From Bacteroidales bacterium (GTDB taxonomy: Bacteria; Bacteroidota; Bacteroidia; Bacteroidales; UBA932), in the NCBI GenBank assembly GCA_017630215.1, contig JAGBVR010000005.1:98254-162253 (forward strand): a stretch of 64,000 nt of DNA, read 5' to 3'. Shown here one piece after another: positions 25,951 to 35,994 of the stretch (position 1 is the first letter of the stretch; every line of letters begins with the position of its first letter). The notes under the pieces were generated by a model. The model was not told the origin of the DNA, did not search any database, and saw nothing but the letters and a program-made list of their open reading frames with translations. The position numbers and the translations under genes are program-made.

Positions 25951-26370
25951 TTATATAAGCTCTCTCAATGAAAGGTAATAATTTTCCTTTGCCCTCATCT
26001 GAGCAATATCTTCATCACAGTGATCATCATATCCAATCAAATGAAGTACACCATGAACAATGACCCTGTTGAGTTCATCTTTGAATTCAGTTCCATATTC
26101 TATGGCATTTTCGCGAACAGAATCTACACTGATGAAAAGATCACCTGATAATTTCTCTCCTTCACAATAATCGAAGGTAATGATATCTGTAAAATAATCG
26201 TGCTGGAGATATTTTTGATTGACATCCAATATATAGTTGTCAGAACAGAAAATAATGGAGATATTTCCAATACGTCTGATTTCGCTTTCTGCAACAAGTT
26301 TCAACCAGCGGTTAGTAGCAGTCTTTCCTTTAAAAATGAAGTCTGTATCTTCAAAATAGTAAGAAATCAT
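25951..26370 (-). CDS. ybeY: Endoribonuclease YbeY
   Basis: The 139-residue metal-dependent RNase acts in 16S rRNA maturation and ribosome quality control. The zinc motif [12 protein letters not shown] (His-x3-His-x5-His) is intact. [20 protein letters not shown] and [11 protein letters not shown] complete the family pattern. It directly precedes mnmG, with 1 base between the genes, on the minus strand and is probably co-transcribed with it. Confidence 0.96.
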   Translation of the reverse strand: MISYYFEDTDFIFKGKTATNRWLKLVAESEIRRIGNISIIFCSDNYILDVNQKYLQHDYFTDIITFDYCEGEKLSGDLFISVDSVRENAIEYGTEFKDELNRVIVHGVLHLIGYDDHCDEDIAQMRAKENYYLSLRELI

Positions 26371-26386
26371 ATCAAATAATTTTCTG

Positions 26387-26394
26387 CAAATCTA
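26387..26394 (-). promoter_or_regulatory. -7 box, promoter of ybeY-mnmG
   Basis: TAGATTTG on the minus strand, 16 bases before ybeY, fits TAnnTTTG. The -33 element is not clear. Confidence 0.4.
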
Positions 26395-26410
26395 CAAAAA
26401 GCATAAAAAG

Positions 26411-26441
26411 TTTGAAATAAAAAATATAATTTCTAACTTTA
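26411..26441 (+). promoter_or_regulatory. Promoter of tonB
   Basis: TTTG (26411-26414), exactly 19 bp, then TAACTTTA (26434-26441), one base off the -7 consensus. The start codon is 35 bases further. Confidence 0.65.
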
Positions 26442-26476
26442 CCGGGCAAAATGGAATATAAAAACTAACAATCAAT

Positions 26477-27166
26477 ATGGAGATCAAAAAATCTGAAAAA
26501 GCAAACTTGGAGAACAAGAAGCTTCTATTTGTAGAGATCGGTCTTGTAGTATCACTTGCAATCACTCTTTTTGCATTCGAGTGGACAAGTAAGGAGACTA
26601 ACGTAGCAACTCTCGATGACAATACACAGGTAGTTCTCGAGGAAGAGATTATTCCTATCACTCAGGAAACTCCTCCACCTCCACCAGCAGCACCTAAGAT
26701 TCCTATTCTTTCTGACCAGATCGACATCGTCGATGACGAAATCGAACTTGAAGATGACATGTTCATGAACCTTGAGGATGATGCAAGCCTCGGAGTTGAA
26801 ATCATGGACTACGTAGAAGTAGAAGAGGAAGAAGTCGAGGAAGAAGCTATTCCATTCCAGCTCGTAGAGGAGAAGCCTTCATTCCAGGGTGGTGATGCAA
26901 ACCAGTTCTCTAAGTGGGTGAACCAGAGACTTGTTTATCCTGAGATTGCAAAGGAGAATGGTGTACAGGGTCGTGTTACTCTCCAGTTTACAGTAGAGAA
27001 GGATGGTTCTGTTACTAAGGTAAAGGTTCTTCGCGGTGTAGACCCGTCACTTGACAAAGAGGCAGTACGCGTAGTATCACAGTCACCTAAGTGGAAGCCA
27101 GGAAAGCAGAGAGACCGCGCGGTTCCTGTAACCTATACCTTCCCAGTTATATTCCAGCTTAGATAA
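26477..27166 (+). CDS. TonB-family energy transducer
   Basis: The 229-residue protein has one TM segment (about 20-38, FVEIGLVVSLAITLFAFEW) after a basic N-terminus. A short Pro-rich spacer follows (TPPPPPAAPKIP), then a strongly acidic stretch (VEVEEEEVEEEAIPFQ) and a C-terminal TonB domain (WVNQRLVYPEIAKENGVQGR; PKWKPGKQRDRAVPVTYTFP). It links the inner-membrane proton-motive force to TonB-dependent outer-membrane transporters. No exbB or exbD lies next to it. It has its own promoter and terminator. Which transporters it serves is not visible. Confidence 0.93.
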   Translation: MEIKKSEKANLENKKLLFVEIGLVVSLAITLFAFEWTSKETNVATLDDNTQVVLEEEIIPITQETPPPPPAAPKIPILSDQIDIVDDEIELEDDMFMNLEDDASLGVEIMDYVEVEEEEVEEEAIPFQLVEEKPSFQGGDANQFSKWVNQRLVYPEIAKENGVQGRVTLQFTVEKDGSVTKVKVLRGVDPSLDKEAVRVVSQSPKWKPGKQRDRAVPVTYTFPVIFQLR

Positions 27167-27188
27167 TTATTTGATTTACAAATATATG

Positions 27189-27224
27189 ATAAGTCCGATC
27201 AATATAATTGACCGGACTTATTTT
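27189..27224 (+). terminator. Intrinsic terminator of tonB
   Basis: A 15-base stem with one mismatch (27189-27203 with 27207-27221, core AAGTCCG/CGGACTT) and a 3-nt loop is followed by TTTT. Confidence 0.8.
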
Positions 27225-27235
27225 AATTAAATTTT

Positions 27236-28426
27236 ATGGCAAAGATCACAGTAGAACAGCATAACGAGAAGGCTGTATTTGTCGGTGTAATCAAACAGGG
27301 AGATGATGAACGCCAGGTAATGGAATACCTTGACGAACTCGAATTTCTTGCAGAAACAGCAGGAGCTGTCGGAGTGAAGAAATTCATCCAGAAGGTAGAT
27401 AGACCGGATTCGCGAACATATATAAGAAGTGGAAAGTTACAGGAAATCAAGGAATATATCGATGAGAATGAGATAGAGGTAGTGATTTTCGATGATGAAC
27501 TCTCCCCTACCCAGCTCAGAAACATAGAGCGGGAATTGAATATACGTATACTTGACAGAACTAATCTGATTCTTGATATATTCGCTCAGAGAGCTAAGAC
27601 TGCATATGCAAAAATGCAGGTGGAACTTGCTCAGTATCAGTATCTTCTTCCACGATTGACCAGAATGTGGACTCACCTTGAAAGACAGAAGGGAGGTATC
27701 GGTATGCGTGGTCCTGGTGAGACCCAGATCGAGACTGACCGCCGTATCATCCAGGATAAGATTTCAAGACTTAAGGAGCAGCTTAAGAAGGTGGATAAGC
27801 AGATGGCTTCACAGCGAGGAAACAGAGGCTCTATGGTGCGTATTTCACTTGTTGGATATACCAACGTGGGTAAGAGCACACTTATGAACCTGCTTGCCAA
27901 GAGTGATGTGTTTGCAGAGAACAAACTCTTCGCTACACTTGATACAACCGTGCGTAAAGTGGTTATCGAGAATGTTCCTTTCCTGCTCAGCGATACTGTA
28001 GGTTTCATCAGAAAACTTCCTCATCAGTTGGTAGAGGCTTTCAAGAGTACGCTGGACGAGGTTCGTGAGGCAGATATTCTCATGCACGTGGTAGATATAT
28101 CTCACCCTAATTTTGAGGAGCACATCAAGGTAGTAGAGGAAACTCTGAAGGATATCAAGGCTATTGACAAGCCAATTTTCGTGGTATTCAATAAGATAGA
28201 CGCATACAGGTACGAGGAATATGATGAATTCTCACTCGAGCCTAAGAAGCAGATAAATTATACTTTGGAGGAGTTCAAGAACAGCTGGATAGCGAAGGAA
28301 AATACTCCTTGCATCTTCATTTCAGCTCGAGAGAAAATAGGTATCGACAAGCTTCGCGGTGACTTATACAAGATGGTAGCCGAGATCCACGCCGGCCGTT
28401 ATCCTTTCGATAATTTTCTTTGGTAA
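27236..28426 (+). CDS. hflX: GTPase HflX
   Basis: The 396-residue ribosome-associated GTPase splits stalled ribosomes. It has the N-terminal HflX domain, a coiled coil at about 160-190, and GGIGMRGPGETQIETDRR, the hallmark of the family. The G domain follows: G1 GYTNVGKSTL, G3 DTVGFIRKLP, G4 FNKID and G5 ISAREKIG. It begins just after the tonB terminator and ends before a MITE-like palindrome. Confidence 0.97.
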   Translation: MAKITVEQHNEKAVFVGVIKQGDDERQVMEYLDELEFLAETAGAVGVKKFIQKVDRPDSRTYIRSGKLQEIKEYIDENEIEVVIFDDELSPTQLRNIERELNIRILDRTNLILDIFAQRAKTAYAKMQVELAQYQYLLPRLTRMWTHLERQKGGIGMRGPGETQIETDRRIIQDKISRLKEQLKKVDKQMASQRGNRGSMVRISLVGYTNVGKSTLMNLLAKSDVFAENKLFATLDTTVRKVVIENVPFLLSDTVGFIRKLPHQLVEAFKSTLDEVREADILMHVVDISHPNFEEHIKVVEETLKDIKAIDKPIFVVFNKIDAYRYEEYDEFSLEPKKQINYTLEEFKNSWIAKENTPCIFISAREKIGIDKLRGDLYKMVAEIHAGRYPFDNFLW

Positions 28427-28436
28427 ACTCCGATAG

Positions 28437-28554
28437 AATAAAATAACGAATCAGCAGAATGATTCCGATGACCCCCGCCCTCCCTTTGGTCGGGCACCCC
28501 CTAGCCGGGGGCGGCATGTCATCTCCATCATTCTGCCGATTCTGTTATTTTATT
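28437..28554. mobile_element. MITE-like element of 118 bp with long terminal inverted repeats
   Basis: Left arm 28437-28463 (AATAAAATAAC ... GCAGAATGAT) and right arm 28527-28554 (ATCATTCTGC ... GTTATTTTATT) are inverted repeats of about 27 bp with a few differences. Inside is a nested pair GATGAC/GTCATC. A GC-rich centre (CCCCCGCC ... GGGGGCGG) contrasts with the AT-rich flanks. It codes for nothing. The form suggests a non-autonomous element or large bidirectional hairpin between two convergent genes. Confidence 0.65.
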
Positions 28555-28579
28555 GAAGCAATATACATCATTATAATAA

Positions 28580-28722
28580 CTGTCATTTCTTTCGCTATAG
28601 CTCAAGCGGCAAGCCGATTACGAACGAAAACTATTGTCATATAGACCGAACGAAGTGAGTGGAGAAATCTTTTTAAAGATATCTCGGCAACGTACGACAA
28701 GATGGTGTAAACTGATATATTT
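28580..28722. repeat. Composite dispersed repeat between hflX and the S41 protease gene
   Basis: It shares the beginning CTGTCATTTCTTTCGCT, the AAGCGGCAAGC block, GACCGAACGAAGTGAGTGGA followed by GAAATCTTTT, the inverted half, and the end AACTGATATAT with the copy after ruvA. Homology between the two copies extends over about 140 bases. Confidence 0.75.
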
Positions 28723-28734
28723 TTAAATTACAAT

Positions 28735-31700
28735 CTACTGATTATCAATTTGTTTTAAAAGAGCACTAACAGCAGCTTCGAGCTGCTCGTCACGACCTGT
28801 AACTACAAGTTCCTTTGTATTCTCAACATCTATGTCCGGGTTCAACTGGTCGTTTTCAAGGTAGGTTCCGTCTGCTTTTCTATAGCCTACTACTGGGATA
28901 CCGAAATAAAGCGTAGCATCCTGAAGAGTTTCCCAGGTTACTGATGTCATTGTTCCAGGAACCGGTTTACCTACCAGAAGTCCCATATTCTTGTGCTTGT
29001 ACACCCAAGGAGTACCGTGAGCGTTTGAGTAATTAGCCTCGCCGATAATCATTATAGATGCCTTGTTGTAACGGCGGCTTGGCATATCACATGCATCTTT
29101 TCCACGAATTTCCTGAGTAAGATATTTCTGACCGCTGAAAAGCACTTCAATATCTTCATGAAGACGACCTCCACCATTGAATCGAGTGTCGATAACGATG
29201 CCTTCGCAATTGTTATAACGTCCTAATATATCGGAATATACAGTACGGAAGCTCTCGTCATTCATACTTTCGATATGTACATATCCAAGTCTGCCACCGG
29301 AAAGCTGCTTAACTTTATCTGCATTCTGTCTAACCCACCTCTTATAAAGTAAAGTATTGAAAGCACCGTCACTGATAGGAAGAACCACCATATCGGTCTT
29401 TTCTCCTGACGCTTTTGTAATTCCTATAAGAGTACGCTCCCCCGCTTTACGGTTCAGAAGCGGATAGAAATCCATTCCTTTCTTTATCTGCACTCCGTCA
29501 ATTGATGTTATGATATCACCAGCCGAGAGCTTCGAAGAAGCCTTATCAAAAGGACCTCCTTTGACAATTTCAGCCACTTTAAGGCCATCTTCCTTCCAAG
29601 TCCAATCGTAAAACACTCCCAAATTGGCCGTAGAGGCACTTTCCCGGGTTGCTGGAGCCCTGTAACCACTTCCGGTATGGGAGACATTCAATTCGCCGAG
29701 ATATTCGCTTAAAAGCTCAGCAAAATCATAATTGTTGTTTATATGCGGAAGGAACTTCCTATATGCGGCAGTAAGCATTTCCCAGTCCACACCGTGCATC
29801 TTCTCGTTGTAGAAACGCTCTTTTTCCTGACGATATACATGATCGAACATATATTCCCTCTCTGCAGCGAGATCCATCACCATATTGCCGCTTACAGATA
29901 TGTTTTCGAGGCTCTTCGCATCACCTTTCATCTTCGAGAAACGACTTCCTAGCACATATAGAGTACCTTGCTTGCCATCCCATTTCATACGGCCTCTTGC
30001 TGTTCCTATCTTGGTAGGAGTACCCTTTTCCAGATCATATTTCCAGAGGTTCATTCCGCTTTCATATGATGCCTGATAATAAAGAACTGTACCATCCTTG
30101 TTCAAAGCGGCAGAGCCGAGGTTTGAAGAAGTCGGAGTAAGTCTTATGATTCTGTCATCTATTCCTTCGAGTTCGACGACTATATCATCGACCTTTTCCT
30201 TCTTCTCATCCTTGCCTTTCTTATCATCTTTGTTTTCTTCCTTTTCTTCAGAAAGTCCTTCAATCTGCTTCTGAAGTTCTCTTTCCTCCTTGGTCATCTT
30301 GAAGTCATCATAAGCCTTACGGTTCAGAAATACGATCATAACATCCTGAAGAGTACCCCATGAAGCATGATTCCTCATACCATAACGCTCTGATGTAAAG
30401 AGAATTGCATTACCACCAAGCACCCACTGCGGAGCACTGTCGGTATATCCGCTCTCAGTGAGATTTATCATAGACTCCCCTCCCTTCGTGCTTATTATTC
30501 CTATGTCATCGTACGGATAATGATTTCTCGCACAATAACTCATAAGAATCCATTTTCCGTCAGGAGACCAACTATATCCGAAAGATCCTGTAGTAGAATA
30601 GCATTGGCTACCGTCAGTTATCTGTCTTATCTTACCAGTCTCGATATTCATGATCATAAGCCTGTCCCTGTCCTCTATATACGCAATTTCCTTTCCGTCA
30701 GGAGAATAGACAGGCGCACGACGATCGACCTTATTGTTCTTGAAAAGAGGTTTTTCTTCTACAAGAGTTGCGTAAGGAAAACTTATATCTTCCTTGCGTA
30801 CTAGTTCTGCAGTGTAGATATTCCATATACCTTCCCTTTCAGAAGCATATGCAAGCTTCTTTCCGTCCGGAGAGAATACCACATCAGCTTCAGCCTCCGG
30901 GGTATCAGTGATTTTCTTTACAGTATTATATTCTGTAGAAGCCACAAACACCTCTCCCCTGCTGATGAATGCAATCTGCTTTCCGTCAGTTGAAAGATCA
31001 TTGTCACCACCTCCGGATACTGAAAGTTCAGCAAGATGGTCGTCATTCTTATCGGATTTGACCGTAATCTGAAGCTTCCTGGCAGCTGCACCGGCCTTCT
31101 TTACATAGATATCTCCATCATATCCATAGCAGATATCATCATTATCAGAAAGAGTAAGGAAACGCACTGGATGCGTCTTATGCTTAGTGACGCGGCTGAC
31201 ATTCTGAGAATCATCCACAGGGAATGAATATATATTGAAACTTCCGTCTCTTTCGCTCATAAAATATACAATCTTTCCGTCAGCAGACACCTTCGGAGAA
31301 CGGTCTTCACCCTCGAATGATGTGAGTTTCATGTGCTTTGAACCGTCATACATCCAGATATCCCTGGTTACGGATGAAGTATGATGTTTACGCCATATAT
31401 TCTCACCTCCCTTGCAGTCCTGATAAACAAATGAACCGCCGTTTCCGATAAAAGAAACCTCTTCTGCAGGGGTAGCAAGTATCTGCTCGTATCGTCCTCC
31501 ATCCACTGCTACTGAATAAAGTTCAGTCATTGAACTCTTTGGAAACAAAGCACTTGAAGCAGGATCCTGAATCCTTGCGGTAAACAATATATTCTTTCCG
31601 TCGGGAGTGAATGTCCAAGGAGTTTCCTTAGCCGAATGAGTCGTTACTCTGAAAGGTACTCCCCCACTGACTGGGATTGTATAAATATCGAAATTACCAT

Positions 31701-31947
31701 ATCTGTCCGAAGCGAAAGCCAGTGTCTTTCCGTCCGGAGACCATACCGGAGAATAATCATATGCCGTATTCGAGGTCAATTGACGGGCCTCTCCACCCTC
31801 AGAGTCAACAATGTAGATATCTCCCTTGTATGAGAAAGCTACACTATTTCCGTCTGGAGAAATCGACGGATAACGAAGCCATGAAGCATTTTCAGCATAA
31901 GCCGACACGGCAAATAATGCCATAAGAAGAAGACAGATACGTTTCAT
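28735..31947 (-). CDS. Tricorn-like S41 protease with PD40 propeller
   Basis: A secreted protease of about 1070 residues. A signal peptide (MKRICLLLMALFAVSAYAE) leads into many PD40/WD repeats with SPDGK turns (about residues 25-560). A charged Glu/Lys coiled-coil loop lies near 560-590. A second propeller part, a helical tricorn C1 region, a PDZ domain (GLKVAEIVKGGPFDKASS) and an S41 domain follow. In the S41 domain GIVIDTRFNGGGRLHEDIEV and GEANYSNAHGTPWVYKH contain the probable nucleophile in the YSNA segment. It degrades peptides in the periplasm. The ATG at 31947 is chosen because the upstream in-frame codons overlap the -7 box and lack a signal sequence. Confidence 0.9.
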   Translation of the reverse strand: MKRICLLLMALFAVSAYAENASWLRYPSISPDGNSVAFSYKGDIYIVDSEGGEARQLTSNTAYDYSPVWSPDGKTLAFASDRYGNFDIYTIPVSGGVPFRVTTHSAKETPWTFTPDGKNILFTARIQDPASSALFPKSSMTELYSVAVDGGRYEQILATPAEEVSFIGNGGSFVYQDCKGGENIWRKHHTSSVTRDIWMYDGSKHMKLTSFEGEDRSPKVSADGKIVYFMSERDGSFNIYSFPVDDSQNVSRVTKHKTHPVRFLTLSDNDDICYGYDGDIYVKKAGAAARKLQITVKSDKNDDHLAELSVSGGGDNDLSTDGKQIAFISRGEVFVASTEYNTVKKITDTPEAEADVVFSPDGKKLAYASEREGIWNIYTAELVRKEDISFPYATLVEEKPLFKNNKVDRRAPVYSPDGKEIAYIEDRDRLMIMNIETGKIRQITDGSQCYSTTGSFGYSWSPDGKWILMSYCARNHYPYDDIGIISTKGGESMINLTESGYTDSAPQWVLGGNAILFTSERYGMRNHASWGTLQDVMIVFLNRKAYDDFKMTKEERELQKQIEGLSEEKEENKDDKKGKDEKKEKVDDIVVELEGIDDRIIRLTPTSSNLGSAALNKDGTVLYYQASYESGMNLWKYDLEKGTPTKIGTARGRMKWDGKQGTLYVLGSRFSKMKGDAKSLENISVSGNMVMDLAAEREYMFDHVYRQEKERFYNEKMHGVDWEMLTAAYRKFLPHINNNYDFAELLSEYLGELNVSHTGSGYRAPATRESASTANLGVFYDWTWKEDGLKVAEIVKGGPFDKASSKLSAGDIITSIDGVQIKKGMDFYPLLNRKAGERTLIGITKASGEKTDMVVLPISDGAFNTLLYKRWVRQNADKVKQLSGGRLGYVHIESMNDESFRTVYSDILGRYNNCEGIVIDTRFNGGGRLHEDIEVLFSGQKYLTQEIRGKDACDMPSRRYNKASIMIIGEANYSNAHGTPWVYKHKNMGLLVGKPVPGTMTSVTWETLQDATLYFGIPVVGYRKADGTYLENDQLNPDIDVENTKELVVTGRDEQLEAAVSALLKQIDNQ

Positions 31948-31976
31948 AGTATTGATTTTATATATTCGCAATAATG

Positions 31977-31984
31977 CAAATATA
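31977..31984 (-). promoter_or_regulatory. -7 box, promoter of the tricorn-like gene
   Basis: TATATTTG on the minus strand lies right after the sdh terminator and about 30 bases before the chosen start codon. Confidence 0.5.
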
Positions 31985-31985
31985 A

Positions 31986-32014
31986 GAAAAAGGGATGACC
32001 TTTCGGCCATCCCT
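31986..32014 (-). terminator. Intrinsic terminator of the sdhA-sdhB operon
   Basis: On the minus strand a 10-bp stem (32014-32005 with 32000-31991, one G-T pair) and a GAAA loop are followed by TTTTTC. Confidence 0.8.
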
Positions 32015-32037
32015 GTAAAGATTATCACGTCAAGCGA

Positions 32038-32817
32038 TTAGTCCTGAAGCTTAGCGCAAAGGAACTCACGGTTAAGACGTGCGATGTGAGTGACTGTAAT
32101 GTGCTTAGGGCACTCCATCTCACAAGCCTTGGTGTTGGTACAAGCACCGAATCCGAGCTCGTCCATCTTTGCCACCATTGCCTTTGCACGCTTTGCACCC
32201 TCTACCTTACCCTGTGGAAGGAGAGCGAGTGAGCTTACGCGAGCTGCAACGAAGAGCATTGCAGAACCGTTCTTACAAGTAGCAGCACAAGCACCGCAAC
32301 CGATACATGCTGCACCGTCCATTGACTCCTCAGCCTGCTCGTAAGGAATAGGAATCACGTTTCCATCAGGAACACCACCTGTTCTTACAGATACGTATCC
32401 ACCAGCCTGGAGGATCTTATCATAAGCCTGACGGTCTACAACGAGGTCCTTGATTACTGGGAATCCCTTTGCTCTCCAAGGCTCGATAGTGATAGTATCG
32501 CCATCCTTGAATTTACGCATATGGAGCTGGCAGGTAGTCACCTCATCGTCCGGTCCGTGTGCACGTCCGTTGATATAGAGCGAGCAAGCTCCGCAGATAC
32601 CCTCGCGGCAGTCGTGATCAAATGATACTGGACCGCTGCTCTTGCATCCCTTCTCGACAGCTACCGGATCTGCACCCTCAGCAATAAGCTGCTCATTGAG
32701 GATATCGAGCATCTCGAGGAAAGAGCTGTCAGAGGAAATATTCTTAACCTGATAGGTCTCAAAATGTCCTTTTGCCTTGGCGTTTTTCTGACGCCATACT
32801 TTCAATGTCAAATCCAT
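32038..32817 (-). CDS. sdhB: Succinate dehydrogenase/fumarate reductase iron-sulfur subunit
   Basis: The 259-residue electron-transfer subunit. The [2Fe-2S] ligands are in [19 protein letters not shown] ... TTCQLH. The [4Fe-4S]/[3Fe-4S] ligands are in [29 protein letters not shown]. It is of the Bacteroidota/epsilon type used in fumarate respiration or succinate oxidation. It follows sdhA by 6 bases and ends at a terminator. Confidence 0.95.
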   Translation of the reverse strand: MDLTLKVWRQKNAKAKGHFETYQVKNISSDSSFLEMLDILNEQLIAEGADPVAVEKGCKSSGPVSFDHDCREGICGACSLYINGRAHGPDDEVTTCQLHMRKFKDGDTITIEPWRAKGFPVIKDLVVDRQAYDKILQAGGYVSVRTGGVPDGNVIPIPYEQAEESMDGAACIGCGACAATCKNGSAMLFVAARVSSLALLPQGKVEGAKRAKAMVAKMDELGFGACTNTKACEMECPKHITVTHIARLNREFLCAKLQD

Positions 32818-32823
32818 GTCTAA

Positions 32824-34770
32824 TTAATCTTTATAGTTTCTGGTAGCTATCTTAATATTCTCATATACAAGAGGTTCCTTATGGAGTTCAGGCTCTACAC
32901 CCTCACCCTTGTACTCCCAAGCGGCTACATACATATAGTTTTCGTCATCACGCTTGGTCTCACCCTCTTCAGTCTGCATTTCCTCACGGAAGTGACCTCC
33001 GCAAGACTCGTTTCTGTTGAGAGCGTCACGAGCCATAAGCTCACCGATTTCGAAGAAGTCTACAAGACGGAGTGCCTTCTCGAGCTCCTGGTTGAACTCA
33101 CCGTTCTCGCCGGCTACATAAACGTTCTTCCAGAATTCCTTCTTGAGAGCCTGGATCTTCTCGATAGCTTCCTTAAGACCTGCCTCGTTACGAGCCATAC
33201 CTACATTATCCCACATGATGAGACCGAGTTCCTTATGGAATGAGTCAACGGTTCTCTTACCCTTCACAGCGAAGAGCTTGGCGATCTTGTCAGTAATAGC
33301 CTTCTCAGCCTCTGCGAACTCTGGTGCGTTCACGTCAGTCTTAGGCTCCTTGAACTTTCCTGCGAGATAGTCACCGATAGTATAAGGAAGGATGAAGTAA
33401 CCGTCGGCAAGACCCTGCATAAGGGCAGATGCACCGAGACGGTTTCCACCGTGGTCAGAGAAGTTAGCCTCACCGATAGCGTAGAGACCTGGAACTGTTG
33501 TCTGGAGGTTATAGTCTACCCAGATACCACCCATTGTATAGTGGATAGCAGGATAGATCATCATTGGCTCCTCATATGGATTCACGTCAGTGATCTTTTC
33601 GTACATCTGGAAAAGGTTACCGTATCTTGCAGCGATTACATCCTTTCCGAGACGCTCGATAGATGTCTTGAAATCAAGGAATACAGCAAGACCGGTATTG
33701 TTCACACCATAACCTGCGTCGCAACGCTCCTTAGCTGCACGTGAAGCAACGTCACGTGGAACGAGGTTACCAAATGCAGGATAACGACGCTCGAGATAGT
33801 AGTCGCGATCCTCTTCTGCGATATCAGAAGCCTTCTTTGTACCTGCGCGGAGAGCCTTTACGTCCTCCATCTTCTTAGGTACCCAGATACGTCCGTCGTT
33901 ACGGAGTGACTCTGACATGAGAGTAAGCTTAGACTGCTGGTCTCCGTGTACTGGAATACAAGTAGGGTGGATCTGTGCAAAGCATGGGTTTGCGAAGAAT
34001 GCTCCCTTCTTGTAGCACTGCCAAGCTGCAGAACCGTTAGAGTTCATTGCATTGGTAGAGAGGAAGTAAGCGTTTCCGTAACCACCTGTAGCGATAACCA
34101 CAGCGTGAGCACCGAATCTCTCGATCTTACCTGTTACGAGGTTTCTTGCTATGATACCCTTAGCCTCACCGTTGATGAGGACAACGTCGAGCATCTCATA
34201 GCGTGGGTAGCTCTTTACTGTACCAGCCGCAATCTGACGGTTAAGGGCAGCATAAGCACCGAGAAGGAGCTGCTGTCCGGTTTGTCCGCGGGCATAGAAG
34301 GTACGGCTAACCTGCGCACCTCCGAAAGAGCGGTTGGCGAGAAGTCCGCCGTATTCCCTTGCAAAAGGAACACCCTGTGCTACGCACTGGTCAATGATGT
34401 TGTTGCTGACCTCGGCAAGACGGTAAACGTTAGCCTCACGTGCACGGTAGTCTCCTCCCTTGATTGTGTCGTAGAAGAGACGGTAGATCGAGTCGTTGTC
34501 GTTCTGGTAGTTCTTAGCTGCATTGATACCACCCTGTGCTGCGATAGAGTGAGCACGACGAGGTGAGTCGCTGATGCAGAATACCTTCACGTTGTAGCCA
34601 AGCTCTCCGAGTGAAGCAGCTGCAGATGCTCCACCGAGACCTGTACCAACTACAATGACTTCCATTTTTCTTTTGTTGCCAGGGCTGACAACGCGGATCT
34701 GAGATTTGTGCTTTGTCCATTTCTCGGCCAAAGGACCCTCAGGAATCTTAGAAATAAGTTTTTCGGCCAT
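32824..34770 (-). CDS. sdhA: Succinate dehydrogenase/fumarate reductase flavoprotein subunit
   Basis: The 648-residue catalytic subunit with covalent FAD. It shows [20 protein letters not shown], the FAD-attachment region [17 protein letters not shown], the active-site segment [15 protein letters not shown], and [24 protein letters not shown]. The start MAEKLISK (34770) is preferred over an in-frame upstream codon at 34812. In most Bacteroidota a cytochrome b membrane subunit gene (sdhC/frdC) sits directly upstream. Here only about 190 bases without an ORF separate sdhA from ruvB, so the anchor subunit is missing at this locus. Confidence 0.95.
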   Translation of the reverse strand: MAEKLISKIPEGPLAEKWTKHKSQIRVVSPGNKRKMEVIVVGTGLGGASAAASLGELGYNVKVFCISDSPRRAHSIAAQGGINAAKNYQNDNDSIYRLFYDTIKGGDYRAREANVYRLAEVSNNIIDQCVAQGVPFAREYGGLLANRSFGGAQVSRTFYARGQTGQQLLLGAYAALNRQIAAGTVKSYPRYEMLDVVLINGEAKGIIARNLVTGKIERFGAHAVVIATGGYGNAYFLSTNAMNSNGSAAWQCYKKGAFFANPCFAQIHPTCIPVHGDQQSKLTLMSESLRNDGRIWVPKKMEDVKALRAGTKKASDIAEEDRDYYLERRYPAFGNLVPRDVASRAAKERCDAGYGVNNTGLAVFLDFKTSIERLGKDVIAARYGNLFQMYEKITDVNPYEEPMMIYPAIHYTMGGIWVDYNLQTTVPGLYAIGEANFSDHGGNRLGASALMQGLADGYFILPYTIGDYLAGKFKEPKTDVNAPEFAEAEKAITDKIAKLFAVKGKRTVDSFHKELGLIMWDNVGMARNEAGLKEAIEKIQALKKEFWKNVYVAGENGEFNQELEKALRLVDFFEIGELMARDALNRNESCGGHFREEMQTEEGETKRDDENYMYVAAWEYKGEGVEPELHKEPLVYENIKIATRNYKD

Positions 34771-34821
34771 TTTTATAGTGTGTTTGTGAAATTTCGGCAC
34801 GAAGCTACTCATTTATATGAT

Positions 34822-34858
34822 ATAAAACAATAACTACCTATCATAAATAATAGGTAGT
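34822..34858 (-). terminator. Terminator between ruvB and sdhA
   Basis: On the minus strand a 9-bp perfect stem (ACTACCTAT 34858-34850 with ATAGGTAGT 34841-34833) is followed by TATTGTTTTAT. It lies about 100 bases past the ruvB stop and separates that gene from sdhA. The rest of the gap (34859-34960) shows no gene. Confidence 0.6.
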
Positions 34859-34960
34859 CAATGGCAGATTATCCTTTTTCCTTCAGACTTACGAATACTG
34901 GTACAGACTTAATCTTTCAGAATGCACTTGCAATGTGATCCCGAACGCAGTTAAGGATCC

Positions 34961-35986
34961 CTAAAACAGTGTAGGATCGTCGAGATTGATATTGCCTTTT
35001 TCCAGTCCGAGATGCCTGTATGCCAGTTCGGTCGCCTCCCTGCCGCGCGGAGTTCTCATTATGAAACCTTCCTTTATAAGAAATGGCTCATAAACCTCTT
35101 CCAAAGTACCCTGGTCCTCCCCTACTGCTGTGGCAATAGTATTGGCACCGACCGGGCCTCCCTTGAACTTTGTAATAATTGTCTTAAGTATCTTATTGTC
35201 AATGGCATCCAGTCCCCTCTTATCAATATTGAGGGCATCAAGAGCATAACGGGCTATCTGAAGGTCCACATTGCCGTTGCCCATTACTTGAGCAAAGTCA
35301 CGTACCCTTCGCAGAAGCGAGTTGGCGATACGTGGAGTACCACGGCTTCGAAGAGCGATTTCGTAAGCCGCATCCTGGTCGATGGTCACCTTTAATATAG
35401 AGGCACTTCTTTTTACGATATTGACAAGGGTCAGAGTATCGTAGTACTCCATGGCGCAGGTGATGCCGAAACGTGCCCTCAGAGGTGAGGTCAGAAGACC
35501 GCTTCGAGTAGTGGCACCAACAAGCGTGAACGGATTCAATGATATACGTACAGAACGTGCTCCTGGTCCCTTGTCTATCATTATATCAATCACAAAATCC
35601 TCCATCGCCGAGTAAAGGTACTCCTCCACCACAGGAGAAAGCCTGTGTATTTCATCTATGAAAAGGACATCTCCCTCTTCAAGGGAAGTAAGAAGACCAG
35701 CAAGGTCACCGGGTTTGTCCAATATAGGTCCGGAAGTGACCTTCATATTCACTCCGAGTTCGTTCGCTATGATATGTGCAAGAGTGGTTTTTCCTAAGCC
35801 GGGAGGGCCGTGAAACAGGACATGATCGAGAGACTCCCCTCTCATTTTAGCTGCAGCTACGAAGATTTTAAGATTCGCAACTATCTTATCCTGACCGGTG
35901 AAATCAGCCAGATCCTGAGGGCGGATTATTCCGTCCAATTCCTTATCTTTGCCATCATTGATATTACGGGGATCGAAATCTGCCAT
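34961..35986 (-). CDS. ruvB: Holliday junction ATP-dependent helicase RuvB
   Basis: The 341-residue AAA+ motor drives branch migration with RuvA (gene at 23 kb). Walker A is [13 protein letters not shown], Walker B/sensor [20 protein letters not shown], the arginine-finger region [18 protein letters not shown], and the winged-helix end [20 protein letters not shown]. The start MADFDPRN (35986) is chosen over a codon at 36013 that overlaps the -7 box. Divergent from mfd across a 289-base gap with origin-like features. Confidence 0.97.
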   Translation of the reverse strand: MADFDPRNINDGKDKELDGIIRPQDLADFTGQDKIVANLKIFVAAAKMRGESLDHVLFHGPPGLGKTTLAHIIANELGVNMKVTSGPILDKPGDLAGLLTSLEEGDVLFIDEIHRLSPVVEEYLYSAMEDFVIDIMIDKGPGARSVRISLNPFTLVGATTRSGLLTSPLRARFGITCAMEYYDTLTLVNIVKRSASILKVTIDQDAAYEIALRSRGTPRIANSLLRRVRDFAQVMGNGNVDLQIARYALDALNIDKRGLDAIDNKILKTIITKFKGGPVGANTIATAVGEDQGTLEEVYEPFLIKEGFIMRTPRGREATELAYRHLGLEKGNINLDDPTLF

Positions 35987-35994
35987 CGTCAACA

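Noticed and set aside
33751..33766. CACGTGGAAC inside sdhA, resembling a further parS site
   Set aside because: Only one half matches. The other half has several differences, and the site lies outside the 2.5-kb cluster, so it is probably codon-driven.
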